Source of the DNA: Diatrype stigma
Taxonomy: Eukaryota; Ascomycota; Sordariomycetes; Xylariales; Diatrypaceae
Reading direction: 5' to 3'
Assembly (NCBI GenBank): GCA_022225965.2
Contig: JAKJXP020000110.1
Span: 62,001-126,000 of the forward strand
Length of the DNA stretch: 64,000 bases
Part shown: in pieces, positions 48,950 to 59,308 of the stretch
How positions within the stretch are numbered: the stretch's first letter is position 1
How the letters are laid out: every line of letters begins with the position of its first letter
Position numbers and translations under genes: made by a program
Notes under the pieces: model-generated
The model's input: only the letters and a program-made list of their open reading frames with translations
What the model was told of the DNA's origin: nothing
The model's database searches: none

Positions 48950-49665
48950 AACGAACAACTCTCGAGCCCGCGGGACGGTGGTGGGCGTATTGTCCGTCGT
49001 CTTGACCCTTAGAACGGACTTCATCTTACCTTACCTAGACTTGGTCCTTTTCCGTACATACTTAGATTAGATAGCATGATAGAATGCTGGCTAGAAGGTC
49101 TGCGAATACGATACCCCCTCCAGGCGTTGCCATTATAACATTGACTATATCTCTACAACCTCTCTCCAATGCCATTCTTTGTGTGGTCACCTTCACCTTT
49201 ACACTGACCAGGTGCCTATTTCTTAAATAACAGGGTGAATACGAGTTGAAAGGCCTGAACGAGGGCTACTACTAGTACTTACGTGGATAGAGTAGGTATC
49301 TATGTAGGTGTGTGTAAACCTGCCTAGGTACATAAACCGTTATCAATCACAATACCCATCAATGGTCAACAGACTACGTATGTAGGTACCATTGTACATG
49401 CAGGCAACACTACAATCGACGTTGAAGTGAATTCAGATATTGTACATGTTCGCATGTGTCTTCTCTAGATCACTTACACGACATCATCAAGTCGGTTCCT
49501 TCTATGTACTTTGTATGTACCAACTCCTGATTTTACAGTGTAGTGGTCCATACCGCGTACAACCTCGAACTTGTCGCCCCAGGAACATAAACATAGGCCC
49601 CACGAACAGGTTCCTAGCAACACCACGCATGAAACTTCAGACGCGGTCTCCGCTTATCTTTCACG
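48950..49665. other. Intergenic region, no gene seen
   Basis: About 0.7 kb of 3' UTR and promoter sequence with TAGGTA strings; nothing recognised. Confidence 0.6.
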
Positions 49666-50604
49666 ATGTCATACACGATCCCATGCCCGCATCACGTTGA
49701 CTCTGTCAATATGCGGCCACCTTCAAGATCCCGTCACACAGGGAGATACACAATCCCACACCCGTTCTACTACCCTGAGGACCACAGCAACCCTCAGGAT
49801 CAGATGCCTCCAGTTGTTCCTACACCAACTCCAGGAAACAGTAACAAATCCCCGAAGCCAAAGAAGGTGCATTTCACCACTCCAGAAGTTACAGACTCCT
49901 ACCCATTCGAGGACAAGTCTTCCGCCACTTCCCCCGACCCTTCGAGTTCTGAAGACGAAGGCAAAGCCGGAAGTGACACCCCTCCTCCAGCAGGGGAAGA
50001 TACAGCTTCTAGCAAGTCACCTTCAGACAAGATGGCGAAAGCGGGGACGAAAGACAAGGACCAGGAGAAAGATAAGTCCAGGAAGAAGGATAACAGCAAG
50101 GCCAAGTACGAGAGTCAAGGAAAGAGCAAGGGCAAAGGGAAGGACAAGGGAAAGGGCAAGAAGAAACGCAAGTCCAAGAAGCTGATAATCTACATATCCG
50201 ACTCCGAATCGGAAAGCGCCACTTCCAATGAGGAAACTGCCGAGGAGTCTGGCAAGGAGACGACCGATGAGGAAGACGACAACGAACCCCAGGAATCACA
50301 GCCCAATTCCCTGTCTTCGAACAACCACAATCCTTACTACCCCGGTTTTGACGAAGAGAGAGTTCTTAGCAACCAATACTACTACACTCAGGTCCTCAGC
50401 AAGCAGTACCCAGACCAACTCCCGATCAAGCCCGACAACTTCTGGAGCGCTTCGGACTGCTCCATCCTGGCAACACTTGAGGCCCGCCATCGCGCTCTCA
50501 AGTGGCACCATCTACAAGCCGACTTCTGCAACGCCACAGGCCGTTGGGTATCTATGGAACTCTTGCAGGCGAAATTGGAGTCTGTTCCACCCAACTCTTC
50601 CTAG
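49666..50604 (+). CDS. Lys/Ser-rich nuclear-looking protein with SANT-like C-terminus
   Basis: Single-exon frame of 312 residues; the start may be 49666 or the in-frame ATG at 49711 (MRPPSRSRHTGRY). The N-terminal third is Pro/Ser-rich. The centre is strongly basic, with repeated KGKGKDKGKGKKKRKSKK-type runs that act as nuclear localisation signals, followed by LIIYISDSESES, a plausible SUMO-interacting motif, and an acidic EES/DEEDD stretch. The C-terminal 60 residues (FWSASDCSILATLEARHRAL, then HHLQADFCNATGR) have the Trp spacing of a Myb/SANT-like helix bundle. I do not recognise the family. Its stop codon TAG (50602-50604) is followed after 51 nt, with no intervening in-frame stop, by the ATG of the next gene in the same frame. 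Confidence 0.6.
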   Translation: MSYTIPCPHHVDSVNMRPPSRSRHTGRYTIPHPFYYPEDHSNPQDQMPPVVPTPTPGNSNKSPKPKKVHFTTPEVTDSYPFEDKSSATSPDPSSSEDEGKAGSDTPPPAGEDTASSKSPSDKMAKAGTKDKDQEKDKSRKKDNSKAKYESQGKSKGKGKDKGKGKKKRKSKKLIIYISDSESESATSNEETAEESGKETTDEEDDNEPQESQPNSLSSNNHNPYYPGFDEERVLSNQYYYTQVLSKQYPDQLPIKPDNFWSASDCSILATLEARHRALKWHHLQADFCNATGRWVSMELLQAKLESVPPNSS

Positions 50605-50655
50605 TCATCCATCGTCGTAGACACCATAACGACAGCATATCATTTCTCACCAACC

Positions 50656-51489
50656 ATGGCTACCCCTAATACCCCCCAAATAAGCCCTGTCAGAAAACGA
50701 TTAGCTCACGTTACCCCTCCTGGCTATGTCAACTTCTCCGATGCCATCGCAGCGGCGAACGAAGACCTCCCTACAACCGAAAACCCTTCACCGGATCCCC
50801 GTCCGACAAGAAGGGCCTCGCGACGTCTCTCCATCGTGGAGGGGGTCATCCAGCTCACTCTCAAGCTTTTTGATGTTTCCGTTGCTGTTTTTCGCTACAT
50901 GAGATTCCCTATCCGACGCAACCCGGACAAGATGCGCCACATCATCTCGCGCCCGTTCACCAGCATGAGCCTGCAGGAAGCCAACGCCGACGACAGCCAA
51001 GCGGTGCGCCTCGGGCTCTTTTGTTTCATCACCGACGTCACCCTGGCCCTCACCTACAACGATTTCTGCGGCTTCTGCGGCAGCCCCATGAAGAACAAGT
51101 GGTCCACGCCCGCCATCATCGAGGGCGTGGTCGTGTCGGCCGCCCCTCCGGGGTGGGAGGACAACATGAAGGGCCGCCACAGGGCTCTGCTCATCGTCAC
51201 CGAGATCACCTACTTCGTCGCCCTCATCATGTGCATCTTCTTCGCCGTCTCGGAATACGTCGTGAGGGCGGCCACCTTCGACAGTTGGCTGTCGAGCTCG
51301 GGCGTCGGCCTGGCCTTCTACTGGCTCAACTTCTGGCAGCCGCGCCTCGGGCTGCTGACCATCTGGGGCTTCTTCGGCCGCCTGCTCAGCATCTGGATCA
51401 TCGTGTGGATCGCCGTCTCCTCGGCCATGACCTGGTCCCTGGCTCTGGTCCTGATTCTGCTCGCGGAACGGATTTCCATACCGCAGTAG
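50656..51489 (+). CDS. Multispanning membrane protein, unknown family
   Basis: Single-exon frame of 277 residues. The first 120 residues are hydrophilic with an Arg-rich patch (RPTRRASRRLS). Then come a moderately hydrophobic segment with FCFITDVTLALTYNDFCGFC, a TM hairpin around LLIVTEITYFVALIMCIFF, and two more strongly hydrophobic segments near the C-terminus (LLTIWGFFGRLLSIWIIVWI, MTWSLALVLILLAE). Four or so TM segments are likely. The short C-C pair in FCGFCGSP may bind metal or form a disulfide. I do not recognise the family. It starts 51 nt after the stop of the preceding gene, on the same strand and in the same frame, so a shared transcript is likely. Confidence 0.62.
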   Translation: MATPNTPQISPVRKRLAHVTPPGYVNFSDAIAAANEDLPTTENPSPDPRPTRRASRRLSIVEGVIQLTLKLFDVSVAVFRYMRFPIRRNPDKMRHIISRPFTSMSLQEANADDSQAVRLGLFCFITDVTLALTYNDFCGFCGSPMKNKWSTPAIIEGVVVSAAPPGWEDNMKGRHRALLIVTEITYFVALIMCIFFAVSEYVVRAATFDSWLSSSGVGLAFYWLNFWQPRLGLLTIWGFFGRLLSIWIIVWIAVSSAMTWSLALVLILLAERISIPQ

Positions 51490-53134
51490 GGCAAAGGGGG
51501 CAGAGGGGGGGAAGAGGACGTGTGGTATGCTATTGAGGGGTGTAAACTACGTTATAGCTAATATCACAGTAAGGAAAAGGGAAGAGGGGCGAGAAAGGCA
51601 GAAAGGCTTCGGCTGTGAACTTAATCTCTTATTGTTTCATTTTGTGCTGTTGTTAGCTGACAATACTACCCTAATCAACTATCATGGCCACTTGTCTGAT
51701 GTGAAGCATAGGTGAGCTGAGCGTAGTGCAACAGATGTGAAAGAGGCTTTGATCTAGTGAGTAAGCAAGTGTCTCAAGTATCGATATGGCCAGTACTACA
51801 TACCTACTTAGACAGCAACCGCGTGTATAGGATGGGGTAACAAAGCTCAGGGCTTGTCAGAGCTGTTAACCTATGGGTCCTGTCGGTCTATAAAATGCTG
51901 CTGCTCTGACAAGCTCTGTATACAGCTTAGGACTTCTTATGGGGCATCTTGTAATGGCGCATTACTCTCACCAATTGGCTACAGGGCGTTGTTCCTGATC
52001 GTAACGTAGGACCTGTTAGCCACTTGCGCCTTGCTCTATCAGACCACTTGTCGGGGGGAGGGGGGATGTAGCTCCCTTAGACACCAAGCCTACAGCCGGT
52101 TCCCACGCTTACTATTCTTTCGTGATCCAGTGCCGCTATAACGACACGGAACTGAGAGATGAGCAGACAGCTCGAGTTATGTCACCACTAGCAGGTCTTC
52201 ATCATCATCAACTCTGCATTCGGGCAATTTGCGCGAAGGGGCGGGTACGAAGAGAGAGAAGAATTCAATCCCGGTGACCTTTGCATACCCAGTGGCTGGC
52301 CGGCTGTATGCAACAATAGGTTACACAGCTGGTCGAGCGGTAACTGTTCAACGTAACGGCGTACTGGAGTGAGTCTCACCTCTAATACAGGGCAACGGCT
52401 CGCGAGCGAGCTGCGATGGCGTGTTTCGTGGCGCTTTCGGTAACTTCAGCTGCACTTTGCGCTACGTTCCACCGACCAAACGAACCATAAGAGTGAGAAA
52501 GTTAGTCTACCTATCGTACGTAGTCATTGAAGAAGGCTAGCTGACTACTGCAGGCAGGGAGAGCGGCAGTGGTACGACAGGCACGGCCTAAGTTATATAT
52601 AGCTATACACATGCATATGCACCCCGTGCAGTAGCAGCCAGCGCTGAGTGGCGTTGTTGCTTTTGGCCCAATGCGAGCACTTTGTTTCGTCGATATCCAC
52701 GGGGCCAGAAACTGCAAATCGGGATGCGGAACAGCGGGAACTTCCTCCCACTTGTCACTGGCCCAGCCTGCATGGCAGACGGGGGCCATGGGGGCCGTCG
52801 GGGAATTGCACATTTTCAGCTATCGTAGGGCAGGACCCTTGTCATCATCAGCACCATCCGTCTCAGAATAGGTAGGGGGGGTAGCATCGTAGATGGATAA
52901 CAGGTGAGACTCGGTTGGCAGAAACGTTAAGGCCAACCAGTCAGAATGCAACTTCAAGTTAGTCAGTAAGTGCCGTGGGTAATAGTAGTTAGTTCTCAAA
53001 CTCCTTTCTTTGACATTTTGTTTCTCTGTTTCCTCTTCGCTCTTTCCCCCCTCTCCCCCCTCCCCCCGCTCTCTCTTCTGCTTCTCACGATTCTGTATGT
53101 ATCGATCGCCGTCAATTGCTGCGCCCCAATCGAG
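51490..53134. other. Intergenic region, no gene seen
   Basis: About 1.6 kb. The last 100 bp before the next gene are a dense pyrimidine tract. Short frames near 52500-52870 on both strands are not supported. Confidence 0.6.
53036..53088 (+). promoter_or_regulatory. CT-rich tract upstream of surface-protein gene
   Basis: An almost pure C/T stretch ending about 45 bp before the ATG at 53135. Such CT blocks are common just upstream of transcription starts in filamentous fungi, so this probably marks the core promoter or leader. Confidence 0.5.
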
Positions 53135-54794
53135 ATGGCGTCGTCGCTCGTCAGGCTGACCGTCGTCCTGGGCTGCTGCGCGATCGCCGGAATCAATGCC
53201 GACGGGACGTACAATCTCCCCGCAGCCGTCGCCGTTGCCGCTGCCGCCGCCGACAGCGATAACTGGGGCTCCGCTAGGGAGACCCTCACCGATTCGCTAG
53301 ACCCACTGGGATGGACGCCGAAACCGACAGCAGCTCCGGACAGCAGCAGCAGCAACAGCAATGACAGCAGTAGCGGGACTAAGAATAAGCATGCTCTTGA
53401 ACTTGAGCTTAGGAAGGATGACGACGAGGACGAAGACGACGATGATGGTGATAGCGACGCCGAGTACCCTACCACCTGTGGCACCGGCTATTCGCCCGGA
53501 GGTGCCCTCGCCCCGAACCGCGAGGCAGCTACATGCGATCAAGGCAGCTTCTGCACGGCGGACCTCGCGGCTCAGAGGGTGGGTTGCTGCGCCGAAGGAG
53601 ACGCCGGCCGTTGCTCGATCGCGACCGCCTGCGTAGACTCAGCCGCAGCGCGGTTCCTACGGCAGCGCGCGGATTCGAAGACCTTGTCTTGGTAAGAAAA
53701 GACCAATCACCCCAGCTTCTCGCATGCTGATTGACGCCTCATTAATACTTGAAAATACTAGCACTGACCGGAAGGAAATTTGCTTAACTTTTTCGTACGT
53801 CGTCGATTCCGGCACGGGCGTGTATGACGGCTTTCAAATGTTCAAATGCACTCGGCGCGGAAATGACAGGACCATCACCGTCCAGCAACCTGCCTCGTTC
53901 GACTACAGCTCCGCTACCACGGACCTACCCATCCCGACAATCACGAGGACGGCGCCCCCAGGAGAGGCAACAAGAACAACAACAGATCCGACTACTACTT
54001 TTCCGACTTCGGACCAGGGGACGAGGACAGCTACAACGACTAATCCGAACTCCGGTCTTCCGACAACGAGCACCACCGCTAGTGGCGACAGCAGCAGCAG
54101 CAGCCTCCCGGCATCGCCACCACAGGACGTCGGCGGCAGCTCGATGGGCGCCACCTCCACCTCCAACCGGACCGGCACCATCGTGGGCGGCGTCGTCGGC
54201 GGCGTCGGCGGCGCCGCACTCATCGCCACCGCGGTCCTCTTCCTGCTGTACCGCCGGAGAAAGCGGGACCAGCGGACCCAACCGGACGGCTCGTCCGGGA
54301 CCGGGACCGGGCCCGATCTCGGCGCAACATATTACCCGGGCCCGCAGGACCCACCTCTCCACCCGACACAGTACGGGCACGAGCCCCTATCTTCCCCGCC
54401 GATGGGGCAGGTCTCGCCCAGCAACAACAATGATAACAGTAACCTAGCAGCAGCAGCGATTCCACCCACCGCCACTTCCCGCTCGAATACCCGACGCACC
54501 GTGAGCAGCAGGACGCCGTCCTCGTTCTTGGCGGCGGCGACGAGGCGGGCCATGTCGCCCAAGTCAGCCGACGACGACGGCGGCGACGCGGTGTCGCCCA
54601 TCTCCTCCCGGCCGTCGTCGTCGTCAGCCGGCGCACCCGAAAGCCCCCACTGGCAGCAACAGCAACAGCAGATGGGCGGGCTGAGCCCGGCGTCGCCGTC
54701 TTCGTCTTCGATGATGCCGCCCGTGCAGTACAACCGGTTCAGCCCCCCTCCGCCGGAGCATTTCCAGGCCTATCGGCCCTATCCCGGGACGTGA
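53135..54794 (+). CDS. One-pass Ser/Thr-rich surface protein (wall-sensor-like)
   Basis: Type I membrane protein of 529 residues, exons 53135-53691 and 53762-54794. The start at 53135 gives a signal peptide (MASSLVRLTVVLGCCAIAGINA). An acidic EDEDDDDGDSDAE stretch precedes a Cys-rich ectodomain with CGTGYSPGG, CDQGSFC, GCCAEGDAGRC and, across the intron, SKTLSCTDRKEICLTFSY and MFKCTRRG. A Ser/Thr/Pro stalk follows (TTTDPTTTFPTSDQGTRT), then a glycine-rich TM at about residues 326-349 (GTIVGGVVGGVGGAALIATA) and an RRRKR stop-transfer. The cytosolic tail is long, Ser/Pro-rich and ends with PPPPEHFQAYRPYP. The layout is that of fungal WSC/Mid2-type stress sensors, though no canonical WSC domain is present. 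Confidence 0.8.
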
Positions 54795-55114
54795 TGGGGA
54801 ACAGGATTCCCCCCTCCGTCCATCTGGTCCGGGCTGGCTGGTGGCTGGTCGGCGGGCTTATGGGGAATGGCAAAGCCGGGAAAGGGGTATATATATGTAT
54901 ATATATGCGCGTAGGTCTATGTAGTATGTATCTGAGTAATTTACCATTTTGGATTGATGCACTAGAATAACCTTGGTTTTGCGCTATCCCATACCTCTCC
55001 AAAGTTCAAAAGGCAGGCTTCGAATGCCCCTTACCCCTTTTTCAAAGGAGCCGTCACGGGCTGTCCCTCCCAACATAAGGAGGCCCAATCCCCAAGAGTA
55101 ATTACATAATTCCC
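54795..55114. other. Convergent 3' spacer
   Basis: About 0.3 kb holding the 3' UTRs of two convergent genes and a TATATATG run near 54890-54907. Nothing else seen. Confidence 0.7.
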
Positions 55115-56209
55115 TCATGACTTTAAATCCGTATACCCCTTGAACGGCCTCGTCATTTTCGCTTCCTTGATTCCAATCCTGGTGAACTCGTCGAGGTCCT
55201 CCTGAGGCAGGCCCAGCGCCTCGTTATCGAGCTTCCTGCCCCCCTGCACGAGCCGCGCCGACCCCTCCGGGAAGAACGCGCGCGAGTACATGGCCCTTGC
55301 GAACCCGCCCATGTCGCCGGCCTGCATGGCCGCCATCCCGTCCTTGTAGCGCTGCGCCGAGCTCTCGTAGGTGATCGTCCAGTCCTCCGGCCTGATGCCG
55401 GTGACGCGCAGCACCGACTCGAACATGTCCTTCTGGCTGATGGTGAACGAGGAGACGCGCACGTACGTGTTCCTGTAGGTCGCGAGCGTGACGGGGCTCT
55501 TGCCGTCCCGGCCTTCCCCGCTGTCCGGGTCCGGGTGCGTCTTGAGCGACAGCAGCTTGGCCACGGTGCGGCCGACCTGCGGCCAGGTGGTCGTCTCGAT
55601 TGGGAAGGTGCCGTCGTCGAAGAAGACGACGGACCGCTCGTCGAAGTCGAAGCCGTACCGGTTCTTGGTGCCGCCGAGGCTGAACTCGTACCAGAACCCG
55701 CAGGCGACGCCGATCCACGCGCTCCGGCCGAGGTCCTCGATGCGCTGGCGGACCGCGGCGCTGGCCGGCCCCAGGAGGATGGCCTCGCCCAGCGCCGGGT
55801 TGCTCTGGTAGTCGCTGCCCCACTCGTTGGGCAGGATCCACGGCACGTCGGCCTCGGCTGCCGCCTCCACCAGCTTCAGCGACGTGTCCTTCGGCGAGAG
55901 CACGCTCAGGGTGATGATGAGGACCTCCTGGCCCCGGAGCGCGGCCACGAGCGACGCGCGGTCGTCGTAGTTCACCTTGGCGACCTTCACGCCGGCGGGG
56001 ATGACCGCCTGGCTGTTCTCCCGCGTGATGGCCGTGACTTCGTGCTTGCCGAGCTTGAGCAGCTCGGCCACCATGAAGCTGCCTACGCGGCCAGTGGCCT
56101 AGATAGATTCCGCTGCAATTAGCTCGTGGTCCCGATAGGACGTCCTCGTCCGCGCCAGCGGAAGTAGGTGACTTACCCCGACAATGGCAACTTTCTTGAC
56201 ATACGACAT
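55115..56209 (-). CDS. NmrA-like / isoflavone-reductase-type oxidoreductase
   Basis: Atypical short-chain dehydrogenase of 338 residues, exons 56177-56209 and 55115-56098. Exon 1 is 33 nt (MSYVKKVAIVG), joined in phase 0 to ATGRVGSFMVAELL, which completes the Rossmann GxxGxxG dinucleotide-binding motif at residues 11-17. The beta-strand 4 region reads LIITLSVL and the active-site loop LPNEWGSDYQSN, the NEWG signature of the fungal NmrA/PCBER group. FSLGGTKNRYGFDFDERSVV and TWPQVGRTVAKLL are further family blocks. The likely cofactor is NADP(H); the substrate is unknown, and some relatives are redox sensors rather than enzymes. It borders the accessory-looking last part of the window. Confidence 0.88.
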
Positions 56210-57630
56210 ATTCGATCAATAGGGGGTGGGTATCAAGTTATATCTACAGAGGAGAAGTATCTGCTTCTAGCTTAAGTGTATAGACGAAACATTACCTGCT
56301 AGAGGCGGAACTGGGCGCTTCATATACAAGTTGCTCGGGGCCAAGCGGCACAGCTTGGGATGCCGCAAACTCCGAACCCTGTGATAAAGGCCATGGTCTC
56401 ATTGTTTACAGCGTTGAGTAACGACCTGATATGCATGGTCTTAGTACTTATTCGAAGCCCTAGGATGAACAGACATGCAAGCCTAAGTAGGTATGTTACT
56501 GGGTTAGGGAGGTGTAAGCCATGTAAGCCATGGCCGGAGATAAGGGCCGGTGACGGAGCTAGAACTTACCAAACTCGAATTTAGGCCTGCGGGTTGTTCA
56601 GGGCTGCCTTAATCACCCCTCCTTGTACGAAGTAGGTAGTAGATAACCGGATATAAACATATAAACGTGTGCTAACTAAGACTGATCTAACTAGTCCTGA
56701 TCCCTAAACGCCGCCCGCTCCGTAACGGACTTCCGCGTCGGACAAGCTTTGGTTCAACCCGTCGGACAACCTGGAAGCTTTGGTTTCAACCGCTCATAAA
56801 TTATAAATTGCTCCGAATCGCCACTCCTTATTAGTACACCATACGGTTAAGCCACTCCGCCATCTCCACGAAGCGCCCTGATGATACAGTTGCTCTCTGC
56901 AGTGAGACATGTAGGCTGCACCGCACGCTGCACCGCATGGTTAATACGTACAACTGTGAAGTTGATGACAGAAGTAAACGGGCAGACAGGTTGTAAAGTT
57001 GGCCTGCCCCCCTTCCCCACATACCGATATGGCCATGTCAATAAGTAATTACGAAGTTGTTGCTTTGTTACTGCACGATACTTCGTACTTGGTAACTTCA
57101 AGTCAGTGCTTGTGATCAGGTATGAAATCGTACCACTAAGTGTAATTAGGGTGGGGTGGTCAACATACCCGTTGGTCCATGCGGGAAATGACCAACGGGC
57201 ATGTTTTGTACTTGAACCTACTTATTTATTGATCACGGGCGCATCCTCGGAAACCTATATATATCAGTCAGTATACGTGCCTTTTAGAAAGAATCTCTAA
57301 CCATTTCGCATAACCTGATCTTCAGCTTGAAGACGATCCTTTAACACACTTGTCTTACCTACTTCGTTAATTGTTCATCAACTTACCTGGTTAACTACGT
57401 AACCACAGGGATAGGACCTCATTGCAAACAACCTTATTGCAACGCAGCTCGCAGCATCGTACTCCCTGGTTGCGACTCGGATTTTTCAGGCTTGCGTTTA
57501 TCCGTGCAATAATTCGGTAGTCCTACTATCCTAAGGTCCCAAGGCTTAACGCTTACTTCTGCCCGGATCAACTTGCTTCGAGTAACTTGCAAATACTTCC
57601 TCCCGCGTCGCACAGCACACATAGGGCACA
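56210..57630. other. Intergenic region with hairpin
   Basis: About 1.4 kb with no gene. It contains an AT-rich patch at 56795-56815, a near-perfect 16-bp inverted repeat at 57162-57205 and the probable promoter of the module-repeat gene. A tRNA-like GGCGGAGTGGCTTAA string on the minus strand near 56850 lacks a matching T-arm. Confidence 0.55.
57162..57205. repeat. 16-bp inverted repeat, 12-nt loop
   Basis: Arms AACATACCCGTTGGTC and GACCAACGGGCATGTT pair over 16 positions with one mismatch. There is no T-run or flanking target-site duplication that I can see. It could be a palindromic binding site, a small hairpin RNA or the relic of a miniature transposon. Confidence 0.75.
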
Positions 57631-59308
57631 ATGTTACAACTCGAGAGAGAGTCCAGTGGCGATGCGCCCGACGACAATCCAGGTGCTACGGTGATATGGT
57701 TCGGAAAGTATGAAGGCAAACGGCTGGACGAGCTTGACATGGGTTACCGACTCAAACTGGTGGAATACGCCGCTGAGACGCCGGCTCCGAATGTAAGCAC
57801 CCTCACTGACTACTGAGGGAGGTTACCTAAGACTAATAAACCTCCAGTTGGTTCACTTCAGAGACTTGCACCAGAAGCTTGTGGCGTGGACAAATGAGCG
57901 GGCCGAGCCCGGAGCCACGATAATGTGGTTTGGGATGCACCGAGGCGACCGGCTGGATCAGCTCGAGGAAGAGTATTGCCGAAAACTAGTTCACTTTTCG
58001 CGTGAGAACCCGTCGACTAATGTGAGTATGATACGATGCCTCGAAACCTCGGGGGAAGAAGAGGACTGACAGGCTGACCCTTACATCTGCGAACAAAAGT
58101 TGGTCGCTTTCAGGGAGCTATATACGAGATATCTAGATTGGCTAGACGAGCGGCGAAACCCCTTATTCACCCAAATCTGGTTTGGCGAGTTCACTGGCTT
58201 CGAGATCTGGTACTTTTATGTGTCACAGATAAGGTGGCGTTGGCTCTTTGATCGCTGTGGAGAGTGGCGCGACGACCTGATTGACATACAGAGAAGATAT
58301 GTGGCTTGGGAAGCCAAGCATCCGGAGAAGTGCTGCGATTTGCCGGCACGGGCTCCCCGAAAAGCCGTCGACATCGTGGATGTGAAGCCCAGTCTGCGGG
58401 ATGGTGACGCGAACTGTGCGCCGCAGGCCCGCCGGGAAGTCGCCAGCCGCGTGGGTAAGGAGCTCAACTTGCAGGATGATGAGGTGCCCTATGCGCGACG
58501 ACGGGGACGGGGGCCGGATCGGGCTCCACGAGTAATCCTGAACCCCGTTGGAAAGAGGCTCGGCTTGCAGGATGACGGGGTGGCCTCGGATGCCGACGAG
58601 TCGTATGACTCGGACGATGGATTCGTCGTGCCGGATGATTATGAATCAACGGAGACCGAAGATCCAGACGATGACACAGAGGACCCCCTCGAGAGCGGAG
58701 ACGAAGGATATGGCCTTACCCTCGACCAACTACTCGCCGATCTTCGGGAGGAGAAAGCTGCGGCGGATCAAAATTACCGGGAGGTTAGTCAGAGCCTCTC
58801 ACTAGGACAGCCAAGAGACAACTCCGTTGCAAAAGACATAGATGATCCCTTAACTCAAGCCGCTAGCGGCGACGAAGGCGAGTCTCACAACCCCTCTGAG
58901 GACACAGACGATTCGCTGCCATCCTTAGGCGATATATTCAAGACGCCCTCAGCTTCAAAGTCATCGCCAAGCAAGCGGAGGCTCGTGACGAGGTCGCAAG
59001 CCAACCGATCAAGCCAACCATTCAACACGGACGACTCGGACACTGCGGTAGAGGAGATAGCAGCACCAGCCCTTCGGCGTAACACCGCTTCCCGGTCGCC
59101 GCTGAAGCGGAGGAGGCCCACCGTCGTGTTAAGCGACTCGAGCTCCGATTCTGACGTCCCCCTCATCTCTCCCTCGAAAAAACGTAGGCTACAGCAACGT
59201 AGGCAACGACGGATCTCCTCCCCGAGCCCATTCGTCGATGTCGATGGGGATAGTGAGGATGATATGCCGATCATATCGCCGCACAAGAACAGACGGGGCC
59301 GGAGGTAA
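57631..59308 (+). CDS. WFG-module repeat protein (DUF3820-like), acidic nuclear-type tail
   Basis: Protein of 514 residues, exons 57631-57792, 57848-58021 and 58100-59308. It contains three tandem copies of a module whose core is IWFGKYEGKRLDEL (residues about 21-34), IMWFGMHRGDRLDQL (about 79-93) and QIWFGEFTGFEIW (about 137-149), resembling the FGKYKG core of the DUF3820-type domain found fused to helicases and nucleases in other organisms. Exons 1 and 2 each end at the same module position (PAPN, PSTN), exons 2 and 3 each restart with LV(H/A)FR(D/E)L, and both introns are phase 0. The remainder is disordered: a duplicated RVGKELNLQDDEV / PVGKRLGLQDDGV segment, an acidic stretch, and two DVPLISPSKKRR / DMPIISPHKNRR basic units preceded by VVLSDSSSDSD, a likely SUMO-interacting motif. 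A chromatin or DNA-repair role is a guess. Confidence 0.75.

Noticed and set aside
56835..56880. Minus-strand GGCGGAGTGGCTTAA resembling a tRNA A box
   Set aside because: The sequence downstream has no GTTCRANNC box and no paired acceptor stem.
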